DNA of 64,000 bases, from contig NZ_CP166990.1 of NCBI RefSeq assembly GCF_046197865.1, positions 248,001 to 312,000 of the forward strand, written 5' to 3'. This document shows, in pieces, positions 26,185 to 35,274 of this stretch; the first letter of the stretch is position 1, and each line of letters starts with the position of its first letter. The notes under the pieces were generated by a model that was given only the letters and a program-made list of their open reading frames with translations, did no database searches and was not told the origin of the DNA. This DNA comes from JAHKLT01 sp046197865. GTDB taxonomy: Archaea; Methanobacteriota; Methanobacteria; Methanobacteriales; Methanobacteriaceae. Made by a program: the position numbers and the translations under genes.

Positions 26185-26802
26185 ATGGTAAAAATTAACG
26201 ATATTATTTGTATTGAAGGGTTAGGAAATGATTCTAATAGCTATGTAATTAATAATGAAATTTTAGTTGATACTGGTACTGGTTCAAATCAGGATTTTTT
26301 ACATGAGAAACTAAAAGAAAATAAGATCAACCCAGATGACATTAGTTTAATTGTAAATACACATTGTCATTTTGATCATGTTGGAGGTAACTACCTTTTT
26401 CCTAAGGCAAAAGTTGCAATTCATGAAGCTGATGCTCAAACATTAAAAGATAATTACAACAAAGATACAGCAATTGAACTTTTTCAAGATAAAATAAAAA
26501 GGCACGATGTTGATATTGAACTTAAAAGTGGAGATAAAATAGCTAATTTTGAAGTGATTCACACACCAGGACATACTCCTGGGGGAATTTGTTTATTTGA
26601 TGGTGAAAATCTCATATCTGGTGATACTATCTTTGCTAATGGTGGTATTGGTAGAATGGATATTGGTGGTAATGTAGAGGATATGAAAAGTTCTTTAAAT
26701 AAACTAAATGCTCTAAATGTTAAATATTTACTTCCAGGTCATGGTTCCTGGACTGATAATGCTAATAGACATATAGATATTTCAGCTTCTAGTTTAATTT
26801 AA
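26185..26802 (+). CDS. Metallo-beta-lactamase-fold hydrolase (glyoxalase II-like)
   Basis: A 205-residue cytoplasmic protein with the MBL zinc motif 'NTHCHFDHVGGN' (H60, H62, D64, H65), 'HTPGHTPGG', 'ISGDTIF' and a C-terminal 'PGHG'. All metal ligands are present, so it should be an active binuclear hydrolase. The family includes hydroxyacylglutathione hydrolases and many thioesterases, and the substrate cannot be assigned. ATG at 26185 is chosen over TTG at 26173. It is convergent with trkA. Confidence 0.86.
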   Translation: MVKINDIICIEGLGNDSNSYVINNEILVDTGTGSNQDFLHEKLKENKINPDDISLIVNTHCHFDHVGGNYLFPKAKVAIHEADAQTLKDNYNKDTAIELFQDKIKRHDVDIELKSGDKIANFEVIHTPGHTPGGICLFDGENLISGDTIFANGGIGRMDIGGNVEDMKSSLNKLNALNVKYLLPGHGSWTDNANRHIDISASSLI

Positions 26803-26807
26803 AAATT

Positions 26808-27458
26808 TTAGCCTTCAAAATGTTTTGAAGCCTTTTTAAATGATTCTCTTTTAACAAGAACTGAAATTTTTTGGCCTCTTACAAGTACAGTATCTTGTTG
26901 GGGAATACTAACATCTTCTCCATCATATAATGCAATAACAATGTATTCTTTAGTTGGTGATACATCTTTAATTGTCTTACCTACTATTTTATCATTTGTT
27001 ATAGTCATATCTAATATTTCAGCGTCTCCTTGACCTAAGCTAATTAAATTAGCTACATTTGGTCGTGTTATTAGTTTTTCTAAAAATCCTGCAGCTGTTC
27101 TCTCAGGACTTATTACATCATCAATTCCAACTTTTTTAAATGCATCTTCGTGATCAGGATTACTAACTCTAGCTATAATGTTTGGAACTTCGTAGTTTTT
27201 AACTAATATACAGGATAATAGGTTCGATTCATCAAAACCAGTTGTTGCAACAAAATAATCAGCATCTTCTATGTTTGCCTCTTCAAGTGTTTTAGTATCA
27301 GTACCATTTCCACATATAACAAGAGCATCTAATTCTAAAGAAGCATTGGAACATAAATTTTCATTGTTTTCAATTATAGTTATATCATATCCGTCTTCTA
27401 TTAATAAATTTGCAAGTGATAAACCTACTCGCCCCGCTCCCATTATAATAACATACAT
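26808..27458 (-). CDS. trkA: TrkA-type NAD-binding regulator of potassium transport
   Basis: A 216-residue protein. The N-terminal RCK-N domain has the Rossmann motif 'VIIMGAGRVGLSLANLL' and 'ALVICGNGTDTKTL', and the C-terminal RCK-C domain follows from about 135. It binds NAD(H) or ATP/ADP and gates the membrane channel TrkH, encoded 72 bp upstream on the same strand. It is half the size of the double-RCK TrkA of E. coli, as is usual in archaea, so it should act as an oligomeric ring. Confidence 0.93.
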   Translation of the reverse strand: MYVIIMGAGRVGLSLANLLIEDGYDITIIENNENLCSNASLELDALVICGNGTDTKTLEEANIEDADYFVATTGFDESNLLSCILVKNYEVPNIIARVSNPDHEDAFKKVGIDDVISPERTAAGFLEKLITRPNVANLISLGQGDAEILDMTITNDKIVGKTIKDVSPTKEYIVIALYDGEDVSIPQQDTVLVRGQKISVLVKRESFKKASKHFEG

Positions 27459-27530
27459 AGCATCGCCTAATAAAAATTAATATATTAATTATGTTATACA
27501 ATGTTTATAAATTTTTCGAAAATTAGATTT

Positions 27531-28958
27531 TTATTTAAAAATTTCAAAGAAACTTCTAATTGTTACTAATATTGGAATTATTTCTAACCTTCCAATCCAC
27601 ATATTTAATACTAATAACATTTTAAGTAGTGGATCTAATCCTGCATTTACAATTCCAGTTGTAAGACCTACATTACCTTGTGCAGATACTACTTCAAATA
27701 AACTTTTAAATGGGTCAAATCCATAACCTGTAAATATTGTCCAACTTATAAAAATAAATGAAAGATATAAACATATATACATTGTTGCTTCTTGAACAGC
27801 TTTTGGAGGTATAGTGTGTCCAGACACTTTCATAGGAATAACTCTACCTTCTGGTGAGATGATACTTTTAATATTATTCCATACACTTTTTAATACTATA
27901 ATTATTCTATTTAATTTAATAGCTCCTACTGTTGATCCACTAGATCCTCCAATTAACATTAAAACTATAGTTATTATTAGTACAAATGGTGGCCATTTAT
28001 CTAAAATTGGTGCAGGTGTAATTGATGCTCCAGTTGATGTTAAAGCTGATATTACATCAAATAAAATCTCCATTGGAACAATATTTGTAAAAACATAGAT
28101 TATTATAGTTGTAATAGCTATAATTAAAAGCATTGTTTTAAACTGTATATCTTTTATAAATGATTTTCCTCGTGTTTTAATTATATTGTAATGAACTACA
28201 AAACTAGTAGCTCCTAAAATCATTAATATCATTGTAATAATATTAATATAATCACTATTATAATGAGCTATACTTAGATTTTTTATTGCCATTCCTCCTG
28301 TTGATATGCTTGTTAGTGAATTACAAACAGAATCAAAAACAGGCATTCCAGCAATAATATATAAGATAATTCCAGCTACTGTGTATATTAAATAAATTTT
28401 AATTGTTTTATGTAATGTATTAGCTACACTTGGCTTTATCCTATCTTCTCTAGCTTCAGATTGGTATAATTTTTTAACAGCTGTTCCTGCTTTAAAAGAT
28501 ATTCCTAAAACTACAACAACTACTCCTAAACCTCCTAGCCATTGTTCTAAAGACCTTAAAAATAATAATGAATGAGGTAAGGTTTCTACATTGTCAAATA
28601 GTGTAAGTCCTGTACAGGTCCATCCTGACATACTTTCAAAGAAGGCATCTACTAATGAAATATCTATAGATAAATAAATAGCTATTGTACTCATTAAACC
28701 TGCCCATATCCATACAAGTGATGATATAATCATTGCATGTTTTAAACGAATACGTTTATGTCCTTTTAGCTTAACAGTTATTAATTTACCTAAAACTATT
28801 GAAATAACTAAAGGTAGTAGATAATAAACATGATATGGTTCACTATAGATTATTGATACAATAAAAGGTAGGATAAAAATTAAACCAATAACTTGCATTA
28901 TCATACCAAGATAATGTAAAATAGTAAAAAGATCAGTTCTATTGAAATATTTCATCAT
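27531..28958 (-). CDS. trkH: TrkH-family potassium channel/transporter subunit
   Basis: A 475-residue integral membrane protein with about ten hydrophobic segments arranged as four M1-P-M2 repeats. Selectivity-filter-like elements are visible, e.g. 'SMSGWTCTGLTLF', 'SISTGGMAIKN', 'STGASITPA' and 'GNVGLTTG'. It takes up K+ together with TrkA, encoded just downstream. 'MIGGSSGSTVGAIK' is the conserved loop between repeats. No ribosome binding site is clear, and the transcript may be leaderless. The pair probably forms one operon. Confidence 0.95.
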   Translation of the reverse strand: MMKYFNRTDLFTILHYLGMIMQVIGLIFILPFIVSIIYSEPYHVYYLLPLVISIVLGKLITVKLKGHKRIRLKHAMIISSLVWIWAGLMSTIAIYLSIDISLVDAFFESMSGWTCTGLTLFDNVETLPHSLLFLRSLEQWLGGLGVVVVVLGISFKAGTAVKKLYQSEAREDRIKPSVANTLHKTIKIYLIYTVAGIILYIIAGMPVFDSVCNSLTSISTGGMAIKNLSIAHYNSDYINIITMILMILGATSFVVHYNIIKTRGKSFIKDIQFKTMLLIIAITTIIIYVFTNIVPMEILFDVISALTSTGASITPAPILDKWPPFVLIITIVLMLIGGSSGSTVGAIKLNRIIIVLKSVWNNIKSIISPEGRVIPMKVSGHTIPPKAVQEATMYICLYLSFIFISWTIFTGYGFDPFKSLFEVVSAQGNVGLTTGIVNAGLDPLLKMLLVLNMWIGRLEIIPILVTIRSFFEIFK

Positions 28959-29019
28959 ATAGTATATTATTATTAAAAAATACTATAAATACTTAAAAGA
29001 ATTTTCAAAAATTAATTTA

Positions 29020-29065
29020 TAAAAAAAATAAAAAAAGAGTTATAGCTATAAATTAAATTATAGCT
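29020..29065 (-). terminator. Terminator of the TRAM gene
   Basis: On the minus strand, AGCTATAA and TTATAGCT (29065-29058 and 29051-29044) form an 8-bp stem with a 6-base loop, followed by a T-rich tract. It lies about 15 bases past the TRAM stop codon. Confidence 0.6.
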
Positions 29066-29081
29066 AGGTATTTGTTTAAAA

Positions 29082-29300
29082 TTAAGCTACAACTTCGCCA
29101 AAAGCGAATTTTCTACGTGTTGTGTTGATTTTGATAGTTACTTCTTGACCAACTTCAACTTCAGGAACAAATACAACGAAACCTTCTACTCTAGCGATTC
29201 CGTCTCCAGATCTTCCTTTGTCTTCAATTTTAACATCATATTCTTTTCCTACTTCTACAGGGCAGGAAAAATTTTCTTGATTCATATTATCTTCAAACAT
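29082..29300 (-). CDS. TRAM domain RNA-binding protein
   Basis: A 72-residue protein composed almost entirely of one TRAM domain: 'VEVGKEYDVKIEDKGRSGDGIARVEGFVVFVPEVEVGQEVTIKINTTRRKFAFGEVV'. Small stand-alone TRAM proteins of methanogens act as abundant RNA chaperones with cold-shock-like behaviour, as studied in Methanococcus and Methanolobus relatives. AGGAT precedes the ATG. It has its own terminator and is monocistronic. Confidence 0.92.
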   Translation of the reverse strand: MFEDNMNQENFSCPVEVGKEYDVKIEDKGRSGDGIARVEGFVVFVPEVEVGQEVTIKINTTRRKFAFGEVVA

Positions 29301-29617
29301 TATTTCATATCCTAATTATAATCGAAAATTTAATATGTATTAAATTTATTATGATTATAGCTTAATGCACAAAAATACCATAAAATTTAATCTAAGGAAT
29401 TAAAAAAAAATTATAATAAAATAAGTATTTAATAACAAGAATGTTTTTAAAAAATTGTAAAATTATAAAGTATCTTTTAATTAAAAGAGTAATATATGTC
29501 TATAAATTATGCATTACTTATACTTATTTTTCTACTTATATAAAGGTAACTAATTCATTATAAAAATTATTTATGTAATAAATGACAACTATAATATTAT
29601 TAATTATAAATGATATC
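29301..29617. other. Intergenic region between TRAM and flippase-like genes
   Basis: Divergent promoter region, very A/T-rich. Apart from weak TATA-like stretches I see no gene, repeat or operator. Confidence 0.4.
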
Positions 29618-30700
29618 ATGAAGTATAAATCAATTATTTTCTTAGCTATTGGCCTTGCAATTATGGCAATTATGTTATGGTTTATTGGAATAGATCAAGT
29701 TATATCTTCTCTAAGACTAGCTAATATGTGGTTTATACTTTTAGCTATTCTTGTTCAAATTTTTACTTATTATTTATATGCTCTGCGGTGGAAAATCATA
29801 AATAAAATTGATAATATTAATTTAGGTATAAAAGGATTATTACCTATGGTTTTAGTAGGTCTAGCAGTTAATAATATCACTCCAAGTGGTAGAGGCGGCG
29901 GTGAACCTGTAAAAGCATATATTTTATCTAAAAAGGTTAATAAACCAATGGAGAAAACTTTAGCTGGTGTTGTATCTGATAAATTACTTGATACATTTCC
30001 TTTTGTTGTATTAGCTATTATTACAATTATTGCAGTTACTTTATATTTTCCTCTTCCTTCATGGATGATTGCAGCTATGATTGTAGCTGTTCTTTTAGTA
30101 ATGTTAGTTTTATTTATATTAATGTATATGTCATTTAATGATAAATTTGGTAATAGTATAAAAGAATGGATTATTCGACTAGTTAGAAGATTTTATAAAA
30201 AATGTACTTCTAAAACTGAAGATAAAGTATGTGAGGTTATTGAAGGATTTCAAGATACTATGAAATTAATGTTTTCTCATAAAAACATTTTATTTCAAGC
30301 TCTTCCTTTGTCATTTATCATATGGATAATAGAAATCTTAAGAGTTTATATAGTATTTCTTGCTTTTGGAGTATCAGTTTCTCCATTTCTTATTGGTGAG
30401 ATATTTATTGTAGCATCTCTTATTGGTATGATTCCTCTTCTTCCAGGAGGTCTTGGTGCAATAGATGGAGTTATGATTTTATTTTATTCTTCTGCAGGAA
30501 TTTCACCTGGAATTAGTGCAGCTGCAACAGTAATTGAAAGACTTATTTCTTTTTGGATGGCTACAGTATTAGGATTTATTATTTTACCTTATTATGGTTC
30601 TTCTGCCTTGAAAAAAGTAAGTTCTATTGCTGATGATGATGAAGATTCAGTAGATGATATTGAAGATGAATTTTCATATATTTCTAAAAAAGATAAATAA
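29618..30700 (+). CDS. Flippase-like multi-pass membrane protein (UPF0104/AglD family)
   Basis: A protein of about 360 residues with roughly eight membrane segments. The LPG-synthase-TM/UPF0104 pattern is seen in 'NITPSGRGGGEPVKAYIL', 'GVVSDKLLDTFPF', 'IPLLPGGLGAIDGVMILFY' and 'AATVIERLISFW'. Relatives are proposed to move lipid-linked sugars or other lipids. The acidic C-terminal tail (DDDEDSVDDIEDE) is cytoplasmic. A longer start exists at ATG 29582, but 'MKYKSIIFL...' at 29618 fits family N-termini better. Neither has a strong ribosome binding site. The substrate is unknown. Confidence 0.82.
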   Translation: MKYKSIIFLAIGLAIMAIMLWFIGIDQVISSLRLANMWFILLAILVQIFTYYLYALRWKIINKIDNINLGIKGLLPMVLVGLAVNNITPSGRGGGEPVKAYILSKKVNKPMEKTLAGVVSDKLLDTFPFVVLAIITIIAVTLYFPLPSWMIAAMIVAVLLVMLVLFILMYMSFNDKFGNSIKEWIIRLVRRFYKKCTSKTEDKVCEVIEGFQDTMKLMFSHKNILFQALPLSFIIWIIEILRVYIVFLAFGVSVSPFLIGEIFIVASLIGMIPLLPGGLGAIDGVMILFYSSAGISPGISAAATVIERLISFWMATVLGFIILPYYGSSALKKVSSIADDDEDSVDDIEDEFSYISKKDK

Positions 30701-30791
30701 TCTTATTTTTAAAAATATTTAATAAAATTAAATAGAAAAGTTTATTTTTAGTTAATGTTAAATTTTAAATTATAATATTTATGGTGAAAAA

Positions 30792-31685
30792 ATGGAAATA
30801 AATGGTGTAGAAATTAAAGATAATTATGCTGAAGCTTTTGAAATAAAAGCTACTAGATTACTTGTGACTGCTGCTACAAAAAAATTAGCTAAAATTGCTG
30901 CTACTGAAGCAACTGGATATGGAACTTCTGTAATTGGATGTCCTGCTGAAGCTGGTATTGATTGTTACATGCCTCCTAGTGAAACTCCTGATGGTAGACC
31001 TGGTTATGTAATAATGATTTGTAACTCATCTAAAAAGAAATTAGATCATGAATTACTTGAAAGAATCGGTATGTGTATTTTAACAGCACCTACAACTGCT
31101 GTTTTTGATATGTTAGATGATGCTGATGATAAATTCAAAACTGGTTTCAAATTAAAATTCTTCGGTGATGGATATGAAGAAAAACTTGATATTGATGGAA
31201 GAACAATTCATTCAATTCCTATTATGTCTGGTGACTTTTTAGTTGAGTCTGAATTTGGTTGGAAAAAAGCTGTTGCAGGGGGAAATTTCTTCATCATGGC
31301 AAAAACTAAAATGGAAGGATTAGTAGCTGCTGAAGTTGCAGTTGATGCAATTGCTAATGTTAAAGGTGCAATTACTCCTTTCCCTGGCGGTATGGTTGCT
31401 TCTGGTTCTAAAGTAGGTTGTAATAGTTATGATTTCTTAGATGCATCTACCAATGAAAAAATGTGTGTTACATTAAAAGAAAAAGTAGCTGAAACTGAAA
31501 TTAGAGAAGATGTTGACGGTGTTTTTGAAATTGTTATTGATGGTGTCGATGAAGCTGCTGTTAGAGAAGCTATGAAACAAGGTATTGCTGCTGCTTGTAC
31601 TGTTGCAGGTGTTATTGAAATTAACGCAGGTAACTTCGGTGGAAACCTTGGTGCATATAAAATCCAATTACAAGACTTATTCTAG
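30792..31685 (+). CDS. ftr: Formylmethanofuran--tetrahydromethanopterin N-formyltransferase
   Basis: A 297-residue enzyme of the CO2-to-methane pathway that transfers the formyl group from formylmethanofuran to tetrahydromethanopterin in the cytoplasm. The length and whole sequence fit methanogen Ftr: 'EAFEIKATRLLVTA', 'GCPAEAGIDCYMPPSETPDGRPGY', 'PFPGGMVASGSKVGCNSYDF' and 'NAGNFGGNLGAYK'. The many acidic residues are typical. ATG follows GGTGAAAAA. It appears monocistronic and is followed by nnr with its own start region. Confidence 0.98.
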   Translation: MEINGVEIKDNYAEAFEIKATRLLVTAATKKLAKIAATEATGYGTSVIGCPAEAGIDCYMPPSETPDGRPGYVIMICNSSKKKLDHELLERIGMCILTAPTTAVFDMLDDADDKFKTGFKLKFFGDGYEEKLDIDGRTIHSIPIMSGDFLVESEFGWKKAVAGGNFFIMAKTKMEGLVAAEVAVDAIANVKGAITPFPGGMVASGSKVGCNSYDFLDASTNEKMCVTLKEKVAETEIREDVDGVFEIVIDGVDEAAVREAMKQGIAAACTVAGVIEINAGNFGGNLGAYKIQLQDLF

Positions 31686-31754
31686 TCTTATAATTTCTTT
31701 TTCTTTTTTATTTACTTTTATTCTTTTTAACTTATTTTTAAAACTTGTGATAAT

Positions 31755-33278
31755 ATGAATCCTATAGATATGGTTGTAACAGACCTAAACTGTGAAAATT
31801 TAGGAATTTCAAGACTTGCTTTAATGGAATCTGCAGGAAAGTCTTTATCCGATGAGATTGCAAAAATAGCTACTTTTAACTTTTCAAAACCAGTAAAAAT
31901 AGCTATTTTTACAGGTTCTGGTGGAAATGGTGGTGATGGTTTAGTTGCTGCTAGACATTTATTAAATAGAGGTTATGAAGTTGAACTTTACATGTTATCT
32001 CAAGATTTTAAAGATTCAAATGCTTTAAAAAACTTTGAAATTATTAAAAACTTAAAACCAATGCTTTCAAGGTTAAAAATTAATTCTATTGATGATTTAG
32101 ATAATGATTTTAAAGATTATATCATTATTGATGCAATTTTAGGAACTGGAATTAAAGGAAAATTAAAAAATAAAGTTAAAAACATTATAGAATTAATTAA
32201 TAATTCTGCTGGTTTTACAATTTCTGTTGATGTACCATCAGGATTAGATCCATTAACAGGAGATGTTTATGATATAGCGATTATTCCAGAATATACAGTT
32301 TCATTTCATAAAGTTAAAACAGGAGTTAAAATAGCTGGTGAGGAAAAGGTTGGTGGAATTGTTATATCAGACATTGGTATTCCAATAGAAGCAGAATATT
32401 TTACAGGTAGTGGAGATCTTTTAAGGCTTAAAAATAGAAATGAGTCCTCTCATAAAGGAAACAATGGTAAAGTTTTAATTATTGGAGGAAGTCTAGATTA
32501 TCATGGTGCTCCAGCTATTGCAGGAATGTCAGCTTTAAAATCAGGTGCAGATTTAGTTTATATTGCATCACCTGAATCTGCTTCAGATAATATTAAATCA
32601 TTTTCTCCAAATTTTATTGTTAATGAGCTAGAAGGAGATTATTTAAATTTAAAAAATTTAGATGATATTTTAAAAGATGTTGATAAAGTAGATTCTGTTT
32701 TAATCGGTCCAGGTGCAGGATTAAACGAAGAAACTGGGAAACTTTTAAATATTTTAGTCTCTAAAATTAAAAAACCTCTTGTTTTAGATGCAGATGCTTT
32801 AAAACTTGTTGAGTTATCTTTAATTAAAAATAAAGAAAATTTAATTATTACTCCTCATTTGTTTGAATTTAAAAGTTTCTTTTCAAAATTAATTAATGAT
32901 GATGATTTAAACTTAAATTTTAAAGAAGATGATTATGAATATAATAAGGAAAAGATTTTAAAATTCCAATCTATTACAAGAAACATTAAAGGAACTGTTA
33001 TTTTAAAAGGCCATTATGATTTAGTTTTAAATAATAAAAAACTTAAAATTAATAAAACTGGTAATCCTGGAATGACTGTTGGTGGAACTGGTGATGCTTT
33101 AGCTGGTTTATCTGTAAGTTTACTCTCACAAGATATCTCCTCATATGATGCAGGAATTTTAGCTATTTATTTAAATGGAAGGGCTGGAGATTTAGCCGAA
33201 TCTAAATTAGGTGATGGTTTTTTGGCTACTGATATTCTTGAATATTATGGTCCTTTAATGGGTGAAATTATTAAATAA
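31755..33278 (+). CDS. nnr: Bifunctional NAD(P)HX epimerase/dehydratase
   Basis: A 507-residue fusion that repairs hydrated NADH/NADPH. The N-terminal part (1-215) is the NnrE-like epimerase ('SAGKSLSDEI', 'TGSGGNGGDGLVAARHL', 'SVDVPSGLDPLTGDV'). The C-terminal part (about 225-500) is the NnrD-like ribokinase-fold dehydratase ('HKGNNGKVLIIGGS', 'IGPGAG', 'LDADAL', 'GNPGMTVGGTGDALAG'). Both domains look intact. sfsA starts 9 bases after its stop, so the two are co-transcribed. Confidence 0.95.
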   Translation: MNPIDMVVTDLNCENLGISRLALMESAGKSLSDEIAKIATFNFSKPVKIAIFTGSGGNGGDGLVAARHLLNRGYEVELYMLSQDFKDSNALKNFEIIKNLKPMLSRLKINSIDDLDNDFKDYIIIDAILGTGIKGKLKNKVKNIIELINNSAGFTISVDVPSGLDPLTGDVYDIAIIPEYTVSFHKVKTGVKIAGEEKVGGIVISDIGIPIEAEYFTGSGDLLRLKNRNESSHKGNNGKVLIIGGSLDYHGAPAIAGMSALKSGADLVYIASPESASDNIKSFSPNFIVNELEGDYLNLKNLDDILKDVDKVDSVLIGPGAGLNEETGKLLNILVSKIKKPLVLDADALKLVELSLIKNKENLIITPHLFEFKSFFSKLINDDDLNLNFKEDDYEYNKEKILKFQSITRNIKGTVILKGHYDLVLNNKKLKINKTGNPGMTVGGTGDALAGLSVSLLSQDISSYDAGILAIYLNGRAGDLAESKLGDGFLATDILEYYGPLMGEIIK

Positions 33279-33287
33279 TGATTTATT

Positions 33288-33977
33288 ATGGAAAAACATA
33301 TTAAAGGAATATTTCTAAATAGGCCTAATCGATTTATAGCTGAAGTTGAAATAAATGGTGAAATTGAGGAAGTCCATGTTCCAAATACTGGTAGATGTAA
33401 AGAACTTTTAATTCACGGAGTTACTGTATATCTTATTCCATCTAATAATCCTAAAAGGAAAACTAAATTTACTCTTCATTATGTTTTAAATAGAGGTGAA
33501 CTTGTTTCTATCTACTCACAAGAAGCTAATAAGATTGTTTTTGATGCTATATCAGATGGCAAAATTAAAGAATTATCTGAATATAATTATCTAAAGCGTG
33601 AAAAACAAGTTGATAATTCTAGAATTGATATATATTTATCTAATGATGAGGAAGAGTGTTTTGTTGAAGTTAAAGGAGTTACACTTGTAAATGGTGATGT
33701 TGCAATGTTTCCAGATGCTCCAACAGAGAGAGGTTCAAAACATTTAAATGAATTAATTAAGTTAAAAAAAGAAGGTAAAAGAGCTATTGTATTCTTTTTA
33801 GTTCAACATCCAATAGCTAAATCATTTAAACCAAATTGGGAAAATGATCCAGTCTTTTCTAAAACATTAAATGATGCATATGATACTGGTGTTGAAATAT
33901 TAGTATATAAATGTAAAAATTCACTAGAAAAAATAGAATTAATTCCTAAATCATTAGATTTTGATTTAGGAGAATAA
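33288..33977 (+). CDS. sfsA: SfsA family DNA/RNA nuclease-like protein
   Basis: A 229-residue SfsA protein. The N-terminal OB-like part has 'FLNRPNRFIAEVEINGEIEEVHVPNTGRCKELL', and the C-terminal PD-(D/E)XK-like core has 'SRIDIYLSNDEEECFVEVKGVTL' (D...ExK) and 'FPDAPTERGSKHLNEL'. SfsA was named for sugar fermentation stimulation in E. coli, and its structure suggests a nuclease. The physiological role in archaea is open. It follows nnr in an operon and converges on argG with 6 bp between stops. Confidence 0.92.
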   Translation: MEKHIKGIFLNRPNRFIAEVEINGEIEEVHVPNTGRCKELLIHGVTVYLIPSNNPKRKTKFTLHYVLNRGELVSIYSQEANKIVFDAISDGKIKELSEYNYLKREKQVDNSRIDIYLSNDEEECFVEVKGVTLVNGDVAMFPDAPTERGSKHLNELIKLKKEGKRAIVFFLVQHPIAKSFKPNWENDPVFSKTLNDAYDTGVEILVYKCKNSLEKIELIPKSLDFDLGE

Positions 33978-33983
33978 TTTAAC

Positions 33984-35159
33984 TTATTTATTTAATTTTT
34001 GATATTTTGCAGCTTGTAAAGCATGATGTTTAATCATACCTTCAACTTCTCTTTGATCTGTTTGCTTATCTTCAAAGCTGATATCATCAATATCATGTAA
34101 GCTGAAAGGAGATTCTCTTGTAAGTGGAGCAATTGACCCTTTAAATAATTTTAATGAGACTTTACCACTAACTCTTTGTTGCATATTATCAATAGCTTGA
34201 TCTAAATCTTCTCTTAAAGGTTCTTGCCACATTGCTCTGTAGACCAAATCTGCATATATTGTACTCATAAGCTCTTTAAATCTTATCTCATCAGTTGTTA
34301 AAACTAATTCTTCAAGTGCTTTATGAGCAGCTATTAATAATTTTGCACCAGGAACTTCATAGATTTCTCTGCTTTTAAGACCAATGATCCTATTTTCAAT
34401 CATATCTACTCTTCCAACACCATTAAAACCAGCTATTTCATTAGCTTTATTTATGAGTTCTATTAAACCCATCATTTCTCCATTAATAGCTATTGGAACA
34501 CCTTCTTCAAATTCAATGATTACCTTTTCAGGTTCATCTTTTGAATCTTTATAAGATGCAGTCCATTCATAAATTTCTTCTGATGGCTCATTTGCAGGAT
34601 CTTCTAGATTTCCACCTTCAATAGATCTTCCCCAAATATTTTCATCAATACTGTAAGTTTTATCAGATGATAAAGGAAGGCCGTGATCTTTTGCATATTG
34701 AATTTCTTCACTACGTGTTAAGTTTAGCTCTCTTATTGGTGCAATAATCTTTAAATCAGACATTGATAAGATAACTGCTTCAAATCTAAATTGATCATTT
34801 CCTTTACCAGTACATCCATGTGCAATAGCTGTTGCATTTTCCTCCTCTGCAATTTCTATGATCTTTTGAGCAATTAAAGGTCTTGCAAGTGCAGTACTTA
34901 ATGGGTATCCTTCATATTCTGCATTTGCTTTTATTCCTTTTGAAATATAATCATTTGCAAATTCTTCACGTGCATCTATTGTGTAATGTTTTAAGCTACC
35001 TATTTTATCAGCCATCTCTTCTGCTTTTTTAATTTCTTCTTCACCTTGGCCTACATCTACACATGCAGTTATTACTTCTAAATCGTATTTTTCTTCTAAT
35101 AATTTAACACATACTGTGGTATCAAGTCCGCCACTAAAAGCTAAAACTACTTTCTCCAT
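33984..35159 (-). CDS. argG: Argininosuccinate synthase
   Basis: A 391-residue ATP-dependent ligase joining citrulline and aspartate in arginine synthesis. The PP-loop is 'VVLAFSGGLDTTVCVKLL' (residues 3-20), followed by 'AHGCTGKGNDQFRFE', 'SIDENIWGRSIEGGNLEDP' and the C-terminal tetramerisation helix. All expected motifs are present. The 3' end points at sfsA. The 5' region, with a GGTGATTAA-type site just before ATG, lies 108 bases from an IS insertion that did not disrupt it. Confidence 0.97.
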   Translation of the reverse strand: MEKVVLAFSGGLDTTVCVKLLEEKYDLEVITACVDVGQGEEEIKKAEEMADKIGSLKHYTIDAREEFANDYISKGIKANAEYEGYPLSTALARPLIAQKIIEIAEEENATAIAHGCTGKGNDQFRFEAVILSMSDLKIIAPIRELNLTRSEEIQYAKDHGLPLSSDKTYSIDENIWGRSIEGGNLEDPANEPSEEIYEWTASYKDSKDEPEKVIIEFEEGVPIAINGEMMGLIELINKANEIAGFNGVGRVDMIENRIIGLKSREIYEVPGAKLLIAAHKALEELVLTTDEIRFKELMSTIYADLVYRAMWQEPLREDLDQAIDNMQQRVSGKVSLKLFKGSIAPLTRESPFSLHDIDDISFEDKQTDQREVEGMIKHHALQAAKYQKLNK

Positions 35160-35266
35160 TTAATCACCATGTAAATTTATAATTGTATAAAATTAATTTT
35201 CATATAAAAATTAGTATATATTAATAAATTTATTATTAATTTATTATAAGCTTTATTATTTTAGAT

Positions 35267-35274
35267 AAGTTTAG
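35267..35274. repeat. Target site duplication, left copy (AAGTTTAG)
   Basis: An 8-base direct repeat flanking the insertion sequence, identical to 37054-37061. Confidence 0.9.
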